Shown: positions 19,781-30,647 of the stretch, in pieces
Numbering within the stretch: the first letter of the stretch is position 1
How the letters are laid out: each line of letters begins with the position of its first letter
Assembly (NCBI GenBank): GCA_016199545.1
Contig: JACQGN010000136.1
Location: 1 to 46,331, forward strand
Source: Betaproteobacteria bacterium
GTDB lineage: Bacteria > Pseudomonadota > Gammaproteobacteria > Burkholderiales > SG8-41
DNA: 46,331 nt
Reading direction: 5' to 3'
Notes under the pieces: model-generated
What the model was told of the DNA's origin: nothing
Seen by the model: only the letters and a program-made list of their open reading frames with translations
Databases searched by the model: none
Program-made: the position numbers and the translations under genes

Positions 19781-20803
19781 ATGGAGACGAGGTACTGCAG
19801 TGACAAGCGAATTTCGCGAAGCGTAACGCTCGGATTGGCAGTGCTCGCGGCAGGGTGGGCGGCCGCTGGCGCCGCGCAACCAGCGGCGTGGACTCCGGAA
19901 AAAGCTGTCGAGCTCATCGCGCCCAGCGGCCCGGGCGGGGGCACCGACAGGACCGCGCGGCTTATACTGAAGATCTGGCAGGACAAGCGCTTCCTTGAGG
20001 TGCCGGCGGGAGTGGTAAACAAGCCCGGTGGCGGTGGCGCGGTGAGCCTTGCGTATCTCAAGCAGCACACTGCCGACCCGCATTTCTTGCAGGTGGCGCC
20101 CGCGCTCCTGCTCACCAACCATATAAGCGGCAGGAGTCCCCACCATTACACCGACTTCACTCCGCTCGCATTGCTCAACAGCGAGTACGTTGGCTTCGCG
20201 GTCAAGGCGGACTCTCCGATCAAGACGATCCATGATCTCTCCGCGCGGCTGCGCCAGGATGCTTCCGCCGTCAGCATCGCGGTGGGCACCAGTCTCGGCG
20301 GGGCGAATCATATCGCTGCCGCGCTGGTTGCGCGGGCGGGCGGTGGCGACATGAAGAAGTTGAAGACTGTCGTGTTCAAGTCGTCGGCGGAATCAATGGT
20401 CGCTGTCTTGGGCGGGCACGTCGATGTGGTTGCCTCGAGCGCTTCTTTGATCCTGCCTCACTTCAAGTCTGGAGCGGTGCGCATTCTTGCGATGTCGGCG
20501 CCGAAGCGCGTGAGCGGCGTGCTTGCGACGGTTCCGACATTGAAGGAGCAGCAGATCGATGCGGTCGTTGACAATTTTCGCTTATTGATTGGAGTTTCCG
20601 ACTTGCAACCTGCGCAAGTCGCCTACTGGGACGGCGTCATGGCGCGGCTGACGCAATCCGATGAGTGGCGCACAAATCTCGAGCGGAACCTTTGGGAGAA
20701 TACGTATATGAACAGTCGCGACACCAGAAAATATCTCGACGCCCAATATCCGGAGCTGAAAGAGATTTTGACCGAACTGGGAATGGTGAAAGCGGCGAAG
20801 TGA
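19781..20803 (+). CDS. Divergent Bug/TTT-type substrate-binding protein
   Basis: AWTPEKAVELIAPSGPGGGTDRTARLILKIWQDKR; similar in type to the 4235-5245 protein. Confidence 0.82.
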   Translation: METRYCSDKRISRSVTLGLAVLAAGWAAAGAAQPAAWTPEKAVELIAPSGPGGGTDRTARLILKIWQDKRFLEVPAGVVNKPGGGGAVSLAYLKQHTADPHFLQVAPALLLTNHISGRSPHHYTDFTPLALLNSEYVGFAVKADSPIKTIHDLSARLRQDASAVSIAVGTSLGGANHIAAALVARAGGGDMKKLKTVVFKSSAESMVAVLGGHVDVVASSASLILPHFKSGAVRILAMSAPKRVSGVLATVPTLKEQQIDAVVDNFRLLIGVSDLQPAQVAYWDGVMARLTQSDEWRTNLERNLWENTYMNSRDTRKYLDAQYPELKEILTELGMVKAAK

Positions 20804-21193
20804 CGGTGAAAGCGAGTTGTGCGTGGAAATCCATGCGGCAGAGGGGGCAACGATCGGCACGCGCGGAGTTTTCGATAAATCGCAGAAGCGGCCTGTAACA
20901 GAGCGGGTGAGATCGATGCTGGAGCAGCCGTGGGCGCCTTATGTCCAGAGTTGCCAGTCTGCGCGCCGTGAACTCCCGCAACACGGCGGGCAAACGGTAA
21001 TGTTTGCGGTGCGGTGTGGTGAGCCGCGGCGCGAAGTGTCAGCCGCTCTACGCGCGCACCGGACGCTGGATGAGAATCTGGGGAGATTCAAACAGGATCC
21101 CGTCAAGGGCGACCGGTTTTTTTGCGTCGGTGTCCGGAGGGATACAAGAGCTCGTGCTGTTATGGCCGGCGCCTTCATTGGGGGCAGCGCGCA

Positions 21194-22687
21194 ATGAGCT
21201 TCTTCTGGCAGGGTAGATTCGAAGAGAGTCCGAGCGACCTTCTAAAGCACTATTACGCCGACGCATTGCGGCAGCCGATCTTCCTCGAGGCCCTTCACGC
21301 ATGGGACAAAGCACAGATCGTCATTTTGGCGGAACAGAAATTGGCGCCGCTGGACTCTATCGAATGTCTGGTGAAGTCGCTGGACGCGATGGAAAAGGAA
21401 GGTGTGGTAAGCGCTCGATCCAAGGAATGGAACGTGATCCACGGCGGCGAAGAATACATGCGGCGGACCTGCGGAGAAGAACGATCCGGTTGGCTACACG
21501 TCGGGCGATCCAGCGCGAGCATCCGCTCCGTGGCCTCGCGCGTCGCGTTCCGTAAGTTGCTTCAGGAGGTCATGGCGTCGACGATTGAATTAAGGTCGTC
21601 ACTGATGGAAGCCGCACGGGAGCACATAGAAACCGTGATGCCTGGATACAGCTATATTCAGCAGACCGAGCCCTGCACGCTTGGTTTCTATCTTATGTCG
21701 TGGGTCGGTCCTCTGGAAAGAGATTTTCGAAGATGCCTCAATGCCTACCGCAATACGAACATCAGTTCCGTGGGAACAGGCGGCGGCTTCGGCATCGAGT
21801 TCAACATCGATCTGGAACGTCTTGACGAGCTATTGGGTTTCGACGCCGCGCCGTCAAATGCCCGCGACGCGGTCCGCAATTACGATTACCTGATAGAAAC
21901 CTACACGGTACTCGCGCTTCTGCACAATACGATCGGGCGCATGGCCATGGACTTACTGATCTGGCACAGCGCGGAATTTTCCGCAATTCAATTGCCGGAT
22001 CGGCTGTGCATCACATCGAGCATATCTCCTCAAAAGAAGATTCCATACGTGCTGGAATTCATCCATGGCACCAGCGGACTGATTACAGGGCGGCTGGTGG
22101 AAGCCCTGGCAATCAACAAGACGGCTTCCGACCAGCTGGAGGGGGCGACAATGCTTCCGGCGGAGTTCTGGTTTTGTGCACAGGAATCCCGCTACGCAAT
22201 ATCGGCTTTATGCGATGCCATTCAGGGAATGAAGGTAAACAAGGAGCGGATGTCTCAACTAGCCAATGATCACTGGGCGCAGGCAAGTTCCTTGATCGCA
22301 TACTTGGTGAAGGAGGAAGGTATGTCCTACCGCACGGGGCATCAGATATTGTGCAAGCTCATGCAGCGGGTCATGGATAAAGGCGTAAAGCCTTCGGACG
22401 TTTCGGTAGAATGGGTTGAACAGGCGGCGTTGGACTACACTGGCAAGAAGCTTGGACTGACCCAGATTACGGTGGACCGCATCCTCGATGCGGCCAATTG
22501 CATCCGAGAAAAGAAGTACCGTGGAGGAACCTCGACGGAACGCGTTGTGGATCATATTCGGGAAGCAGGTAAAGAGCTTTCTGCAGACAAGGCTACCATG
22601 TTGTCTCTGTCAGATCGCGTGCTCTCGTCACAGCACAAGCTTGAAAGCGCATTTGCAGCCGTCAGACACGCTGTGTTGCAGGGCTAG
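21194..22687 (+). CDS. Argininosuccinate lyase-like (fumarase/aspartase superfamily) protein
   Basis: MSFFWQGRFEESPSDLLKHYYADALRQPIF; VIHGGEEYMRRTCGE; HVGRSSASIRSVASR; GYSYIQQTEPCTLGFYLMSW; SSISPQKKIPYVLEFIHGTSGLITG. Confidence 0.75.
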   Translation: MSFFWQGRFEESPSDLLKHYYADALRQPIFLEALHAWDKAQIVILAEQKLAPLDSIECLVKSLDAMEKEGVVSARSKEWNVIHGGEEYMRRTCGEERSGWLHVGRSSASIRSVASRVAFRKLLQEVMASTIELRSSLMEAAREHIETVMPGYSYIQQTEPCTLGFYLMSWVGPLERDFRRCLNAYRNTNISSVGTGGGFGIEFNIDLERLDELLGFDAAPSNARDAVRNYDYLIETYTVLALLHNTIGRMAMDLLIWHSAEFSAIQLPDRLCITSSISPQKKIPYVLEFIHGTSGLITGRLVEALAINKTASDQLEGATMLPAEFWFCAQESRYAISALCDAIQGMKVNKERMSQLANDHWAQASSLIAYLVKEEGMSYRTGHQILCKLMQRVMDKGVKPSDVSVEWVEQAALDYTGKKLGLTQITVDRILDAANCIREKKYRGGTSTERVVDHIREAGKELSADKATMLSLSDRVLSSQHKLESAFAAVRHAVLQG

Positions 22688-22831
22688 CCGCCTGTCAGGC
22701 TGAGCCGGCGGGTCGTCATCGCGCGGGTACGTTAATCGACATAGGCATACGGCATATCAGGGGGCGAGTCTTGACACATTTCTTGACGGCACATCCAATC
22801 GCTGGGGGTGCGTGGCGCGGGCGAGGCCACC

Positions 22832-22978
22832 GGCGGACAAGTCGTTGCCGACCTGTCCGAGCGCATCGAAGTCTTCTACAATCAAAGTTGCCGCCGCCCC
22901 AGGCTCGGCTCGCGCTTGCTGATTCAGTTCCTGCGGGACTGAATCATGCCTTAGCATGAGCCGCAGTTGGCGGATAGA
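22832..22978 (+). pseudogene. Possible C-terminal remnant of an IS3-type transposase
   Basis: Forward reading GGQVVADLSERIEVFYNQSCRRPRLGSRLLIQFLRD*IMP resembles the IEVFYNxxRRHxxLG tail of integrase-core transposases, with stop codons. Confidence 0.4.
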
Positions 22979-23033
22979 GGCCACGCGCTTGGCAGACGAA
23001 AGACAGAGTCAAGCTTAGGCTGCACTGATACCG

Positions 23034-24122
23034 TCAGTAGATCTTTAGCATGCGCTGGATCTGGGCCGGGTCCCCCGTGCACGTGAGCGCAAGCATCAGC
23101 AGGATGCGGGCTTTGCGCGGCAGCAAGTTGTCGGCAAACAGAAATCCACGCTCCGCCGCCGCCCTGCGAGCCATGGCGCGGCCGCTGCCGGCCTGACTCG
23201 TTACGACGACCGGCACGCCGGCTTCCGTCACCTTGCCCAAGGCGTCGAGGAACGGCCTCGGCGCCCCGCCGCTGCCGAGGCCCGCCGCTACGAGGCCCTT
23301 GCAGCCGGCCTGCGCGAGCGCAGCCACGGCCGTTCCGTCCACTCCTGCGTACGCAAAGGCGATCTCCACACGCGGCAGCGTCTTGATGCCCTCCACGTTG
23401 AACTCCGTTCGATAGGTGTGCAGGCGCGTCGTGTCGCGATAGAAAACCACTTCGCCATCCGAGTCGGCATAGCCGAGAAAACCCAGGTCCGCTGATTTGA
23501 ACGTGTCCAAGCGTGACGTGCTCGTCTTCGTCACCTCGCGCGCCGCCTGGATCTGATTGTTGAGAACGACCAGCACCCCCCGGCTGCCGGCGTGCTCCGT
23601 CGCCGCGACCCGCACGCAGTCGAACAGGTTCAGTTCCGCATCGTTGCTCATGGCGGTCATTGGCCGCATCGCGCCCGTCATGACGATCGGCTTTCGGGTC
23701 TTGACGGTCAGGTTGAGGAAGTACGCGGTTTCCTCGAGCGTGGAGGTGCCATGCGTGATCGCGATGCCTGCCGTTTCAGGCGCCTCGCGCAGGATCGCGT
23801 TGATGCGCCGCGCGAGCTCTACCCAACGCTCCGGAGAGACCTCGCCGCCGTAGGCGTTCATGAACTGTTCGGAGCGCAGCGACGCGATTTGCCTAAGTTC
23901 CGGAACATGCGCGATCATTTCATCGATCGTGTAGTGCCGGGCGCCATAGTTGTAATCGAGTAAATCGGTGCGGGAAGTTCCGATGCACGAAATACTGCCG
24001 CCGGTGCCAACGACGTGAACAATCGGCAGCGAGGGTGCACTTCCTTCGCGTTTCACACAGCGCCTTTCATCCGGAATCAGTTCGCCAGCGGGACCTTTGC
24101 TGCGGTGATCGCCTTGCGCCAT
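23034..24122 (-). CDS. Asparaginase
   Basis: VVGTGGSISCIG, ITHGTSTLEETAYFLNLTVKTRKPIVMTGAMRPMTAMSNDAELNLFDCVRVA. Confidence 0.9.
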   Translation of the reverse strand: MAQGDHRSKGPAGELIPDERRCVKREGSAPSLPIVHVVGTGGSISCIGTSRTDLLDYNYGARHYTIDEMIAHVPELRQIASLRSEQFMNAYGGEVSPERWVELARRINAILREAPETAGIAITHGTSTLEETAYFLNLTVKTRKPIVMTGAMRPMTAMSNDAELNLFDCVRVAATEHAGSRGVLVVLNNQIQAAREVTKTSTSRLDTFKSADLGFLGYADSDGEVVFYRDTTRLHTYRTEFNVEGIKTLPRVEIAFAYAGVDGTAVAALAQAGCKGLVAAGLGSGGAPRPFLDALGKVTEAGVPVVVTSQAGSGRAMARRAAAERGFLFADNLLPRKARILLMLALTCTGDPAQIQRMLKIY

Positions 24123-25060
24123 TTCACGATCTCTGCCTGAATGAAACGCAGGAATTCCTCAGGCGTCCCACCGGCAGGCTGCGCACCTTGCTGCGCCAAC
24201 GCGGCCTTGAGGTCCGCGGAGTCCAGCGCCCGCGTCGCGTCGGCATTCACCTGCCGCACGATATCAGGCGGCGTACCTGCCGGTGCGAGCAAGCCATACC
24301 ATGAATCCGTCTGGAAACCCGGATAGCCCGATTCCGCGATCGTCGGCAGGGCGGGCACGAGCGGCGAGCGCGTCAGGCTCGAGATCGCGAGCGGGCGCAC
24401 ACGGTTCGCTTTCATCTGCGGCAGCAGGACGGGCATAGTCGCCATCATGAGCTGCGCTTCACTGCCGACAAGGGCGGTCATGGCCGGACCCGCTCCCCTG
24501 TAGGGCACGTGCAAGAGCTCGATGCCGGCGGCGGCGCGGAATACCTCGGCGGCCAGATGGGACACGCCGCCCACGCCGGACGAGGAAAAGCGCAGCCGCC
24601 CCGGTTGCGATTTCGCCAGCGCGACGAGATCCTTTACCGATTTTGCAGGCACGCCCGGGTGGACCACCAGCACGTTCGGGACGCGCACGGTCAGTATGAT
24701 CGGTTCGAAGTCCTTGATCGTGTCGTAAGGCAGGGTGCGGTAGAGCGTGGCGTTGATCGCATGCGACATCGAGGTAACGCCCATCGTATAGCCATCGGGC
24801 GCCGCTTTCGCCGCGATGGCCGTACCCACCGTCGAACCCGCACCCGGGCGATTGTCGACCACCACGGGAACGTCCCAGAGATCGCTCAGTTTCCGCGCGA
24901 GCAGCCGCCCGGTGATATCGGTGCCGCCGCCGGGCGCGAACGGCAGAACGAGCCGCACGGGCTTGCTGGGATAAACCTGCTGGGCTGCGGCGGAGCCGGC
25001 AAGCGCCATCAAAACGCCTAGTGCTCCTACCCGCGCCACTACGGGGCAACGCTTCATCAT
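24077..25060 (-). CDS. Bug-family TTT substrate-binding protein
   Basis: AAQQVYPSKPVRLVLPFAPGGGTDITGRLLARKLSDLWDVPVVVDNRPGAGSTVGT. Confidence 0.95.
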   Translation of the reverse strand: MMKRCPVVARVGALGVLMALAGSAAAQQVYPSKPVRLVLPFAPGGGTDITGRLLARKLSDLWDVPVVVDNRPGAGSTVGTAIAAKAAPDGYTMGVTSMSHAINATLYRTLPYDTIKDFEPIILTVRVPNVLVVHPGVPAKSVKDLVALAKSQPGRLRFSSSGVGGVSHLAAEVFRAAAGIELLHVPYRGAGPAMTALVGSEAQLMMATMPVLLPQMKANRVRPLAISSLTRSPLVPALPTIAESGYPGFQTDSWYGLLAPAGTPPDIVRQVNADATRALDSADLKAALAQQGAQPAGGTPEEFLRFIQAEIVKWRKAITAAKVPLAN

Positions 25061-25511
25061 GATGCCTCCTCGGTCAATGTCTTGTTGTGTCGTCATTACT
25101 TCTCGCTGGCGGAACCAACCGACCATCGCGTCCATATGACAGACCGAGACTACATGCGGGCGCCTGCCTTGCCAAGTCATAGTCCTGCCGAACACGCTGA
25201 CGCCGGCAACCAGACCAGCTGCTGTGCAATGGCCTTAGTAGGCGATGCTCTCAAAAAGCGAACCGCTGCCAATGGTCCAGCGTTCAACCCAATCCATTCA
25301 CTCGGATAACTATCCTCGATATGCCAAATTCACACCGGACGTTCAGCGAAACGGATTGAGTTTGCGTCGGTTGACTTCGTTGACAGCAACGCGGCTCCGG
25401 TGGTAGTTTTCAAACGATCTACTGCGTCCGGTTACACAGCGGCATGTGGCCGTCGTCGGGATTGTCCGCACATGTCCACACATCCCGAAGCAGCGTCCAA
25501 AGGAGAAACTC

Positions 25512-25931
25512 ATGCACGTTGATGGCGCTTGTCATTGTGGTCACATTACCTACTCGGCCGAGATTGATCCGGCGAAAGTGATTATCTGCCACTGTACCGA
25601 CTGCCAGGTGCTGAGTAGCTCGGCGTTCCGTATGGTGGTGCTTGCTGAGAAAGGCAGCTTTCGGCTGCTGGGCGGCAAACCGACAATTTACGTCAAGACG
25701 GCTGATAGTGGCAGAAAGCGCGCACATGCTTTCTGCCCCGCGTGCGGCACACAGATGTACGCCACTCCCGTCGTGGACATTCCGGAGCACTATGGATTGC
25801 GCGTCGGATCCATACGCCAGCGTGCACAATTGCGCCCTTCGCGGCAACTCTGGTGCCGCTCCGCGTTTGGCTGGCTCAACGACATTTCGACGCTACCGCA
25901 GAGCGAGAGCAGCAGCTTGACTCCGCCATAA
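25512..25931 (+). CDS. GFA-family (glutathione-dependent formaldehyde-activating enzyme-like) protein
   Basis: GACHCGHITYSAEIDPAKVIICHCTDCQVLSSSAFRMVV...FCPACGTQMYA Zn-binding Cys pattern. Confidence 0.88.
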   Translation: MHVDGACHCGHITYSAEIDPAKVIICHCTDCQVLSSSAFRMVVLAEKGSFRLLGGKPTIYVKTADSGRKRAHAFCPACGTQMYATPVVDIPEHYGLRVGSIRQRAQLRPSRQLWCRSAFGWLNDISTLPQSESSSLTPP

Positions 25932-26260
25932 CGCGTTGTCAGTACGATCCTTCCTCGCCTATTGTTTGATCCGGCGCGCGAGACCGCGTTGCGCGCGCTG
26001 AACGTCGATCATCTGTTCGAGGCGCACCGGGCGAACCTCGCAATCAGGAAAAGCCGCTGCCTGCGCAAGGTCGAGTTCGATGTCATGCGGTTGCTGACGC
26101 CCACGCTTGATCGACGTCCGGTGGAGCAAGCCCTGGCCGCGTCTCGAGCATAACGAAACGCTATAGGTTAAAGCCGACTGCTCTTGCCCGCCCCGGTAGG
26201 CCCATGTAAGGTTGAGTTTGTGTGCCAGCAGCCGTGTTCAACGCGCACGATGGAGGCATC

Positions 26261-27244
26261 ATGAAAAGAGTCGAGACACGCAAGAGAAGGCAGTATCTGA
26301 CAGTGCTTGCGATCGCCTGCTGGACTCAGGCGCCGGCGGCGTCAGGACAAGACTATCCGACCAGGCCGATACGGATGGTGGTCGGCTTCCCAGCGGGTGG
26401 GACGGCTGACATCATCGCGCGGATACTGGGGCCCAAACTGAGCGAGCGTTTTCACCAGCCGATCGTGATTGATAATCGGCCTGGCGCAGGCAGCAGCATC
26501 GGCTCGAATATCGTGGCGAAAGCCGCCGCCGATGGCCACACTGTACTCATGATATCCAGCGCTCATGCCATTAACGCGGGGCTCCGCAAGGACCTGCCTT
26601 ACGACTCGCAAGAGGATTTCGAAGGCGTCGCGTTGGTTGCGGCAGCCCCGCTGGTCCTCGTCGTCCCCAACGGGCTCGCTGCAAAGTCCGTCACCGAGCT
26701 TGTAGCGCTTGCACGCGCCAAGCCGCGGCAACTCAACTTCGGCTCGAGCGGCGGCGGCGGCACCAGCCATCTCGCGGCGGAATTGTTCGAATGGAAAGCG
26801 GGGGTGAACCTCACTCATATCCCGTACAAGGGCGCGGCACCGGCGCTCGCGGACTTGATGTCGGGGCGGCTGCAGCTGCTGTTTCCGTCGTTGCCGACAG
26901 CGATTGCGCAAGTCAGGGCCGGCAGAGTGCGGGCAATCGGTGTTACGTCGGCGAAGCGCGCGCCGTCGCTGCCTGACGTGCCGGCGATTGCCGAAGCGGT
27001 GCCCGGCTACGAGGCAACGAACTGGTACGCGCTGTTGGCGCCTGCGAGAACGCCTGGGAAGATCGTCAAGGCACTGAATGCGGCGACGGTGCAGGCCCTG
27101 CGCAGCGTTGAAGTGAACGAGGCAATCGTACGCCTGGGCGGCGAGTCGACGCCTGGCTCACCCACCGAGTGCGACCGCCATCTCAAGACCGAGATCGCCA
27201 AATGGACGGCGGTCATCCAGAAGGCGGGAATCCGTCCGGACTAG
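26261..27244 (+). CDS. Bug-family TTT substrate-binding protein
   Basis: GQDYPTRPIRMVVGFPAGGTADIIARILGPKLSERFHQPIVIDNRPGAGSSIGSNIVAKAAADGHT. Confidence 0.95.
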   Translation: MKRVETRKRRQYLTVLAIACWTQAPAASGQDYPTRPIRMVVGFPAGGTADIIARILGPKLSERFHQPIVIDNRPGAGSSIGSNIVAKAAADGHTVLMISSAHAINAGLRKDLPYDSQEDFEGVALVAAAPLVLVVPNGLAAKSVTELVALARAKPRQLNFGSSGGGGTSHLAAELFEWKAGVNLTHIPYKGAAPALADLMSGRLQLLFPSLPTAIAQVRAGRVRAIGVTSAKRAPSLPDVPAIAEAVPGYEATNWYALLAPARTPGKIVKALNAATVQALRSVEVNEAIVRLGGESTPGSPTECDRHLKTEIAKWTAVIQKAGIRPD

Positions 27245-27309
27245 GCACGGCGACTCCTGTTGCGCCTGCGGCGACGCCCTTCCGCCCGCCGGCAGCGATC
27301 GATAGCGGG

Positions 27310-28374
27310 TCATTGAATCAGTATCGGGCGGCTGCGGCCTGCGGCCTTCGATCCGCCGAAGCCCGGAAGCACCATTGAAAGCAGGCCGATCGGACTTCCC
27401 GCGCAAATCAGCATGAGTTCCTCGGGCGCATCGAGCGCGTAGTGGAATTTCGTTTCGTCGGCGGCCGTGATCTCGCCGTCGACGCGGCCCGCGCGCTTGA
27501 GGTCGGCCACCGTGCGGCCGCTATGCGCCACGATGAATTCGCGAATCTGTTTCTTGTTCCAGCCGCTCCGGCGCAGGAGTTGCGCATGCTCTCCGCCGAA
27601 AATGACTGCGCCCGGCGTCTGGCTCGTAATGGCGATCGATCCCAGGAACGACATGGCGTCGCCGACGCAGCGCAGCAGCTGCTCGTGTTCGCTGAAGTTC
27701 CAGATCTGCGTCATCGTGCTCGCCGCGAGCAGGGTGACTACACTGTCCTCGGGTTTGAAGCCGCACTCGACGTGCCATGGTTCCCAGGGATGGTCGTCCT
27801 CGTTTTCGGCGATACAGCAGGTGTATTTCCCCGGGGTTCCGAATGTCGCTGCGTCGGCCGTCGCTGGGTGATAGCGCAGACAATTCAGCAGCACCAGGCG
27901 CAGCGCACGCCCGATCGCCGCATTTGCGCGCACGCCCGGGCCGAACAGATTGTTCTTCGCGTTGATGCCCAGCTTCTTCGCGATCGGACCATTCACCAGA
28001 ATGATGGTGGTTGCCCCGGAGTGACCGGACGCGACGTGATGCAGCCCAAATTCCGGGGCCGCCAGACCCTTCACGGCCGCGGCCACCACGGGCATGTATT
28101 CCGGCTTGCAGCCTGCCATGACCGCGTTGATGGCGACTTTTTCTGCGGTCAGCGAGACGTTGCGCGAAGGCATCTCGGCCAGCACGGTGTCGCCTGCCAA
28201 GCCCGCGGCCTCGAGCATGTCGTCGACCAGTTCCTGCGTTGCCGGAATGACTGGCAGCCCATCCGTCCATCCGCGGGCATGGCAAAACTCCACCTGTTGC
28301 GCAACACTGAACGGAATACACGCTTCGCCCTCACCGGCGGCAATGTCTGGGGCTGGATCCTGCGTCATCGCCAT
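27310..28374 (-). CDS. Conserved uncharacterised protein, UGSC-partner family (copy C)
   Basis: WTDGLPVIPATQELVDDML, NAVMAGCKPEYMPVV, VRANAAIGRALRLVLLNC; its ATG directly abuts the stop of the upstream UGSC gene. Confidence 0.85.
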   Translation of the reverse strand: MAMTQDPAPDIAAGEGEACIPFSVAQQVEFCHARGWTDGLPVIPATQELVDDMLEAAGLAGDTVLAEMPSRNVSLTAEKVAINAVMAGCKPEYMPVVAAAVKGLAAPEFGLHHVASGHSGATTIILVNGPIAKKLGINAKNNLFGPGVRANAAIGRALRLVLLNCLRYHPATADAATFGTPGKYTCCIAENEDDHPWEPWHVECGFKPEDSVVTLLAASTMTQIWNFSEHEQLLRCVGDAMSFLGSIAITSQTPGAVIFGGEHAQLLRRSGWNKKQIREFIVAHSGRTVADLKRAGRVDGEITAADETKFHYALDAPEELMLICAGSPIGLLSMVLPGFGGSKAAGRSRPILIQ

Positions 28375-28944
28375 TCAAGTCTCCAGCCGGCGTGGTTCGG
28401 GTGGGCAAAGCATTTGGGTCGGCTGGCCGTGCTGCAACAGTCCGAGAACCCTGCCGAGCAACTCGTCTGCGCCATTGTCGATCTCCTCGGGCGTCAGGTA
28501 CGCGAGCGGGTGGGGCATCATCACGAAACGGAACTCCGGAACTCCCCACAGCTCCGCCATTTCACGGGCTGCAGGCTGAAAAACGTCGGTGATGATAGGC
28601 ACCGCCGGAATGCCGGCCTTTTCGAGGATCATGGCGTCGAGCAGACTGCCCGACGAGCACGCCCCTCAGTCTCCGACGCCAACGACCACAAAGTCCGTTC
28701 TGCCCTTGAGCTCTGCGATCTGCGTGTCCGTAAGGGGCGCACGCTGAGACTTGTGCACCAGCACTTCCATTTTCATGCCATAGGCGCTCGCCCCTTTCTG
28801 CGCCAGCATGCGCAACACGGCCTCGGAATTCTTCTTAGTGTTTTCGATGAGACCGATACGCAGTCCGTCGAGCGCGGCCGGGCGCGGCACGTAATCGATG
28901 CGCGTGCGCGGTGCGGCAACCGTTGGATCAAGTATCCCGAGCAT
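28375..28944 (-). CDS. Putative selenoprotein, UGSC family (copy 3); TGA at 28668-28666 read as Sec (GVGD-U-GAC)
   Basis: Minus-strand ORFs 28944-28666 and 28632-28375 in the same frame; DFVVVGVGD-U-GACSSGSLLDAMILEKAGIPAVPII; aaggagg upstream of ATG; hairpin after TGA. Confidence 0.92.
28635..28655 (-). promoter_or_regulatory. Candidate bSECIS hairpin, copy 3 (CGTCGGGCA-gtc-TGCTCGACG)
   Basis: 9 bp stem, 3 nt loop, stem begins 10 nt after TGA, same stem as copy 2 with a changed loop base. Confidence 0.75.
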
Positions 28945-29240
28945 AAAGCGTGTGCCTCCTTCAAACTGGCCGCGACGAAACGCCCCTGTGGTCGAAGCAG
29001 TATATTACAGGAGTGGAATCACCATGGGCTGGTCGTGCCCAGCGAACAGCATAACAAAGGGCTATACCTTATAGCCGGGGGTTCTTGTCCCCGCGACATG
29101 GATGTTGCTAACATGACTTGCCCTGGACAGGCATGAGATGCTGCCCATGGCAGCGGGGATGTACACAATTATCTTGATAGCGAGTACGCAGGGCGAAGAG
29201 TGCTGCTGACAGCTATGGGAATGGCAAACTAAGAAGTTTC

Positions 29241-30647
29241 ATGAGCACTTCAGGAACGATCGAGGCGAATAATAAGCCGCTCGCGGCACACGTGGCGGAA
29301 TTCGTCGCGAAGACGCACTACGGGGACCTCCCTGCCGAGACCGCGCGCATTGCGAAAAAGCATGTGCTCGATACAATCGCCGTCGGGCTTGCCGGTGTGC
29401 CGGCTGAAGGCAGTGTGATCGTGCGCCGCTACGTGGAGCAGCTCGGGTGCGGCAGCAGCATTGCGACCGTTTTCGGCACCGCGCTTCGCACCATCCCGCG
29501 CTTTGCGGCACTGGCGAATGCGAGCGCCATGCATGCCGATGACTACGACGACACCTACCATCCCACGAGATTCCACCCGTCCGCGCCTGTGCTTGCCGCA
29601 GTGTGTGCCGAAGCCGAGCGAACGGGCGCCTCCGGTCGCGACGTGCTGACTGCATTCGCGGTCGGCACCGAGGTTTCCCTCAAGCTGAGTCATACCATCG
29701 ACAAGCAACACTATCTGCGCGGCTTTCACATGACGAGCACCTGCGGCGTGTTCGGCGCCACCGCAGGCGTATGCAACCTGCGCCGCTTCCCCGCGGGGAA
29801 AACGATGGCCGCGATCGGCATCGCGGGCAGTGAATCGTCCGGCTTGCGTGAAAACTTCGGCACCATGGTGAAGCCGCTGCATTCGGGCCGCGCGGCAGAG
29901 AATGCGGTATTCGCGGCGTCGCTGGCCGACATGGGCTTTACCTCTGCGCTCACCATACTCGAGGGCGCGCGGGGTTATTTCATGACCGGGGCCGGCGGCT
30001 ATAACGCCGGTGAGCTGGTCGGCGCGCTCGGTAATCCCTGGAACTACGTCGCCAAGCGCGTGGCGATTAAACCCTATCCGTGCGGCAATTTGCAACAACC
30101 TGCCATGGACAGGCTGCGGGAGCTCGTGCTGGCGCATGACATCAAACCCGACCAGGTCGAGCGCCTGGCGGTCAAGAGTCACCGCCTGATGCCCCTGAAC
30201 CTCACCTATCATCGCCCGACGACGGGGCTCGAGGGCAAGTTCAGCATGGAGTTCAGCCTGGCTTCGATACTCGTGTTGCGGCGCGCCGGACTGGCCGAAT
30301 ACAGCGACGAAGTGGTAAACCGGTCGGATATTCAGGACGCGATCGGGAAGATCGACTATACGGTGTTCAGCGATGAAGAAGCGGAGGCGAACGGCTACGG
30401 TCTGCTCACGACGTTTCTCGACATCACCCTCAAGGACCGCCGCAAGCTCTCGGCGCGCGTGGATGCCGCGAAGGGCAGCGCGTCGATGCCTATGACAGAG
30501 GACGAAGTGGCGGAGAAGTTCCGCGACTGCGCGCGCTTCGCCGGCTGCCCCGGCGACCATACGGAAAAGGTGATCGACTTGGCGCTGAAGCTCGAGACCG
30601 TGAGCGACATACGCGAGCTCACCGGCCTGTTACGGGCCGACGCTTGA
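29241..30647 (+). CDS. MmgE/PrpD family protein, copy 2
   Basis: KKHVLDTIAVGLAGVPAEG, ANASAMHADDYDDTYHPTRFHPSAPVLAAV, KPYPCGNLQQPAMDRLREL. Confidence 0.92.
   Translation: MSTSGTIEANNKPLAAHVAEFVAKTHYGDLPAETARIAKKHVLDTIAVGLAGVPAEGSVIVRRYVEQLGCGSSIATVFGTALRTIPRFAALANASAMHADDYDDTYHPTRFHPSAPVLAAVCAEAERTGASGRDVLTAFAVGTEVSLKLSHTIDKQHYLRGFHMTSTCGVFGATAGVCNLRRFPAGKTMAAIGIAGSESSGLRENFGTMVKPLHSGRAAENAVFAASLADMGFTSALTILEGARGYFMTGAGGYNAGELVGALGNPWNYVAKRVAIKPYPCGNLQQPAMDRLRELVLAHDIKPDQVERLAVKSHRLMPLNLTYHRPTTGLEGKFSMEFSLASILVLRRAGLAEYSDEVVNRSDIQDAIGKIDYTVFSDEEAEANGYGLLTTFLDITLKDRRKLSARVDAAKGSASMPMTEDEVAEKFRDCARFAGCPGDHTEKVIDLALKLETVSDIRELTGLLRADA

Noticed and set aside
27442-29136. 564 aa plus-strand ORF
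   Set aside because: Antisense to partner copy C and UGSC copy 3, both of which have clear homologues in the window; shadow ORF.
29250-30560. 436 aa minus-strand ORF
   Set aside because: Antisense to MmgE/PrpD copy 2; shadow ORF.
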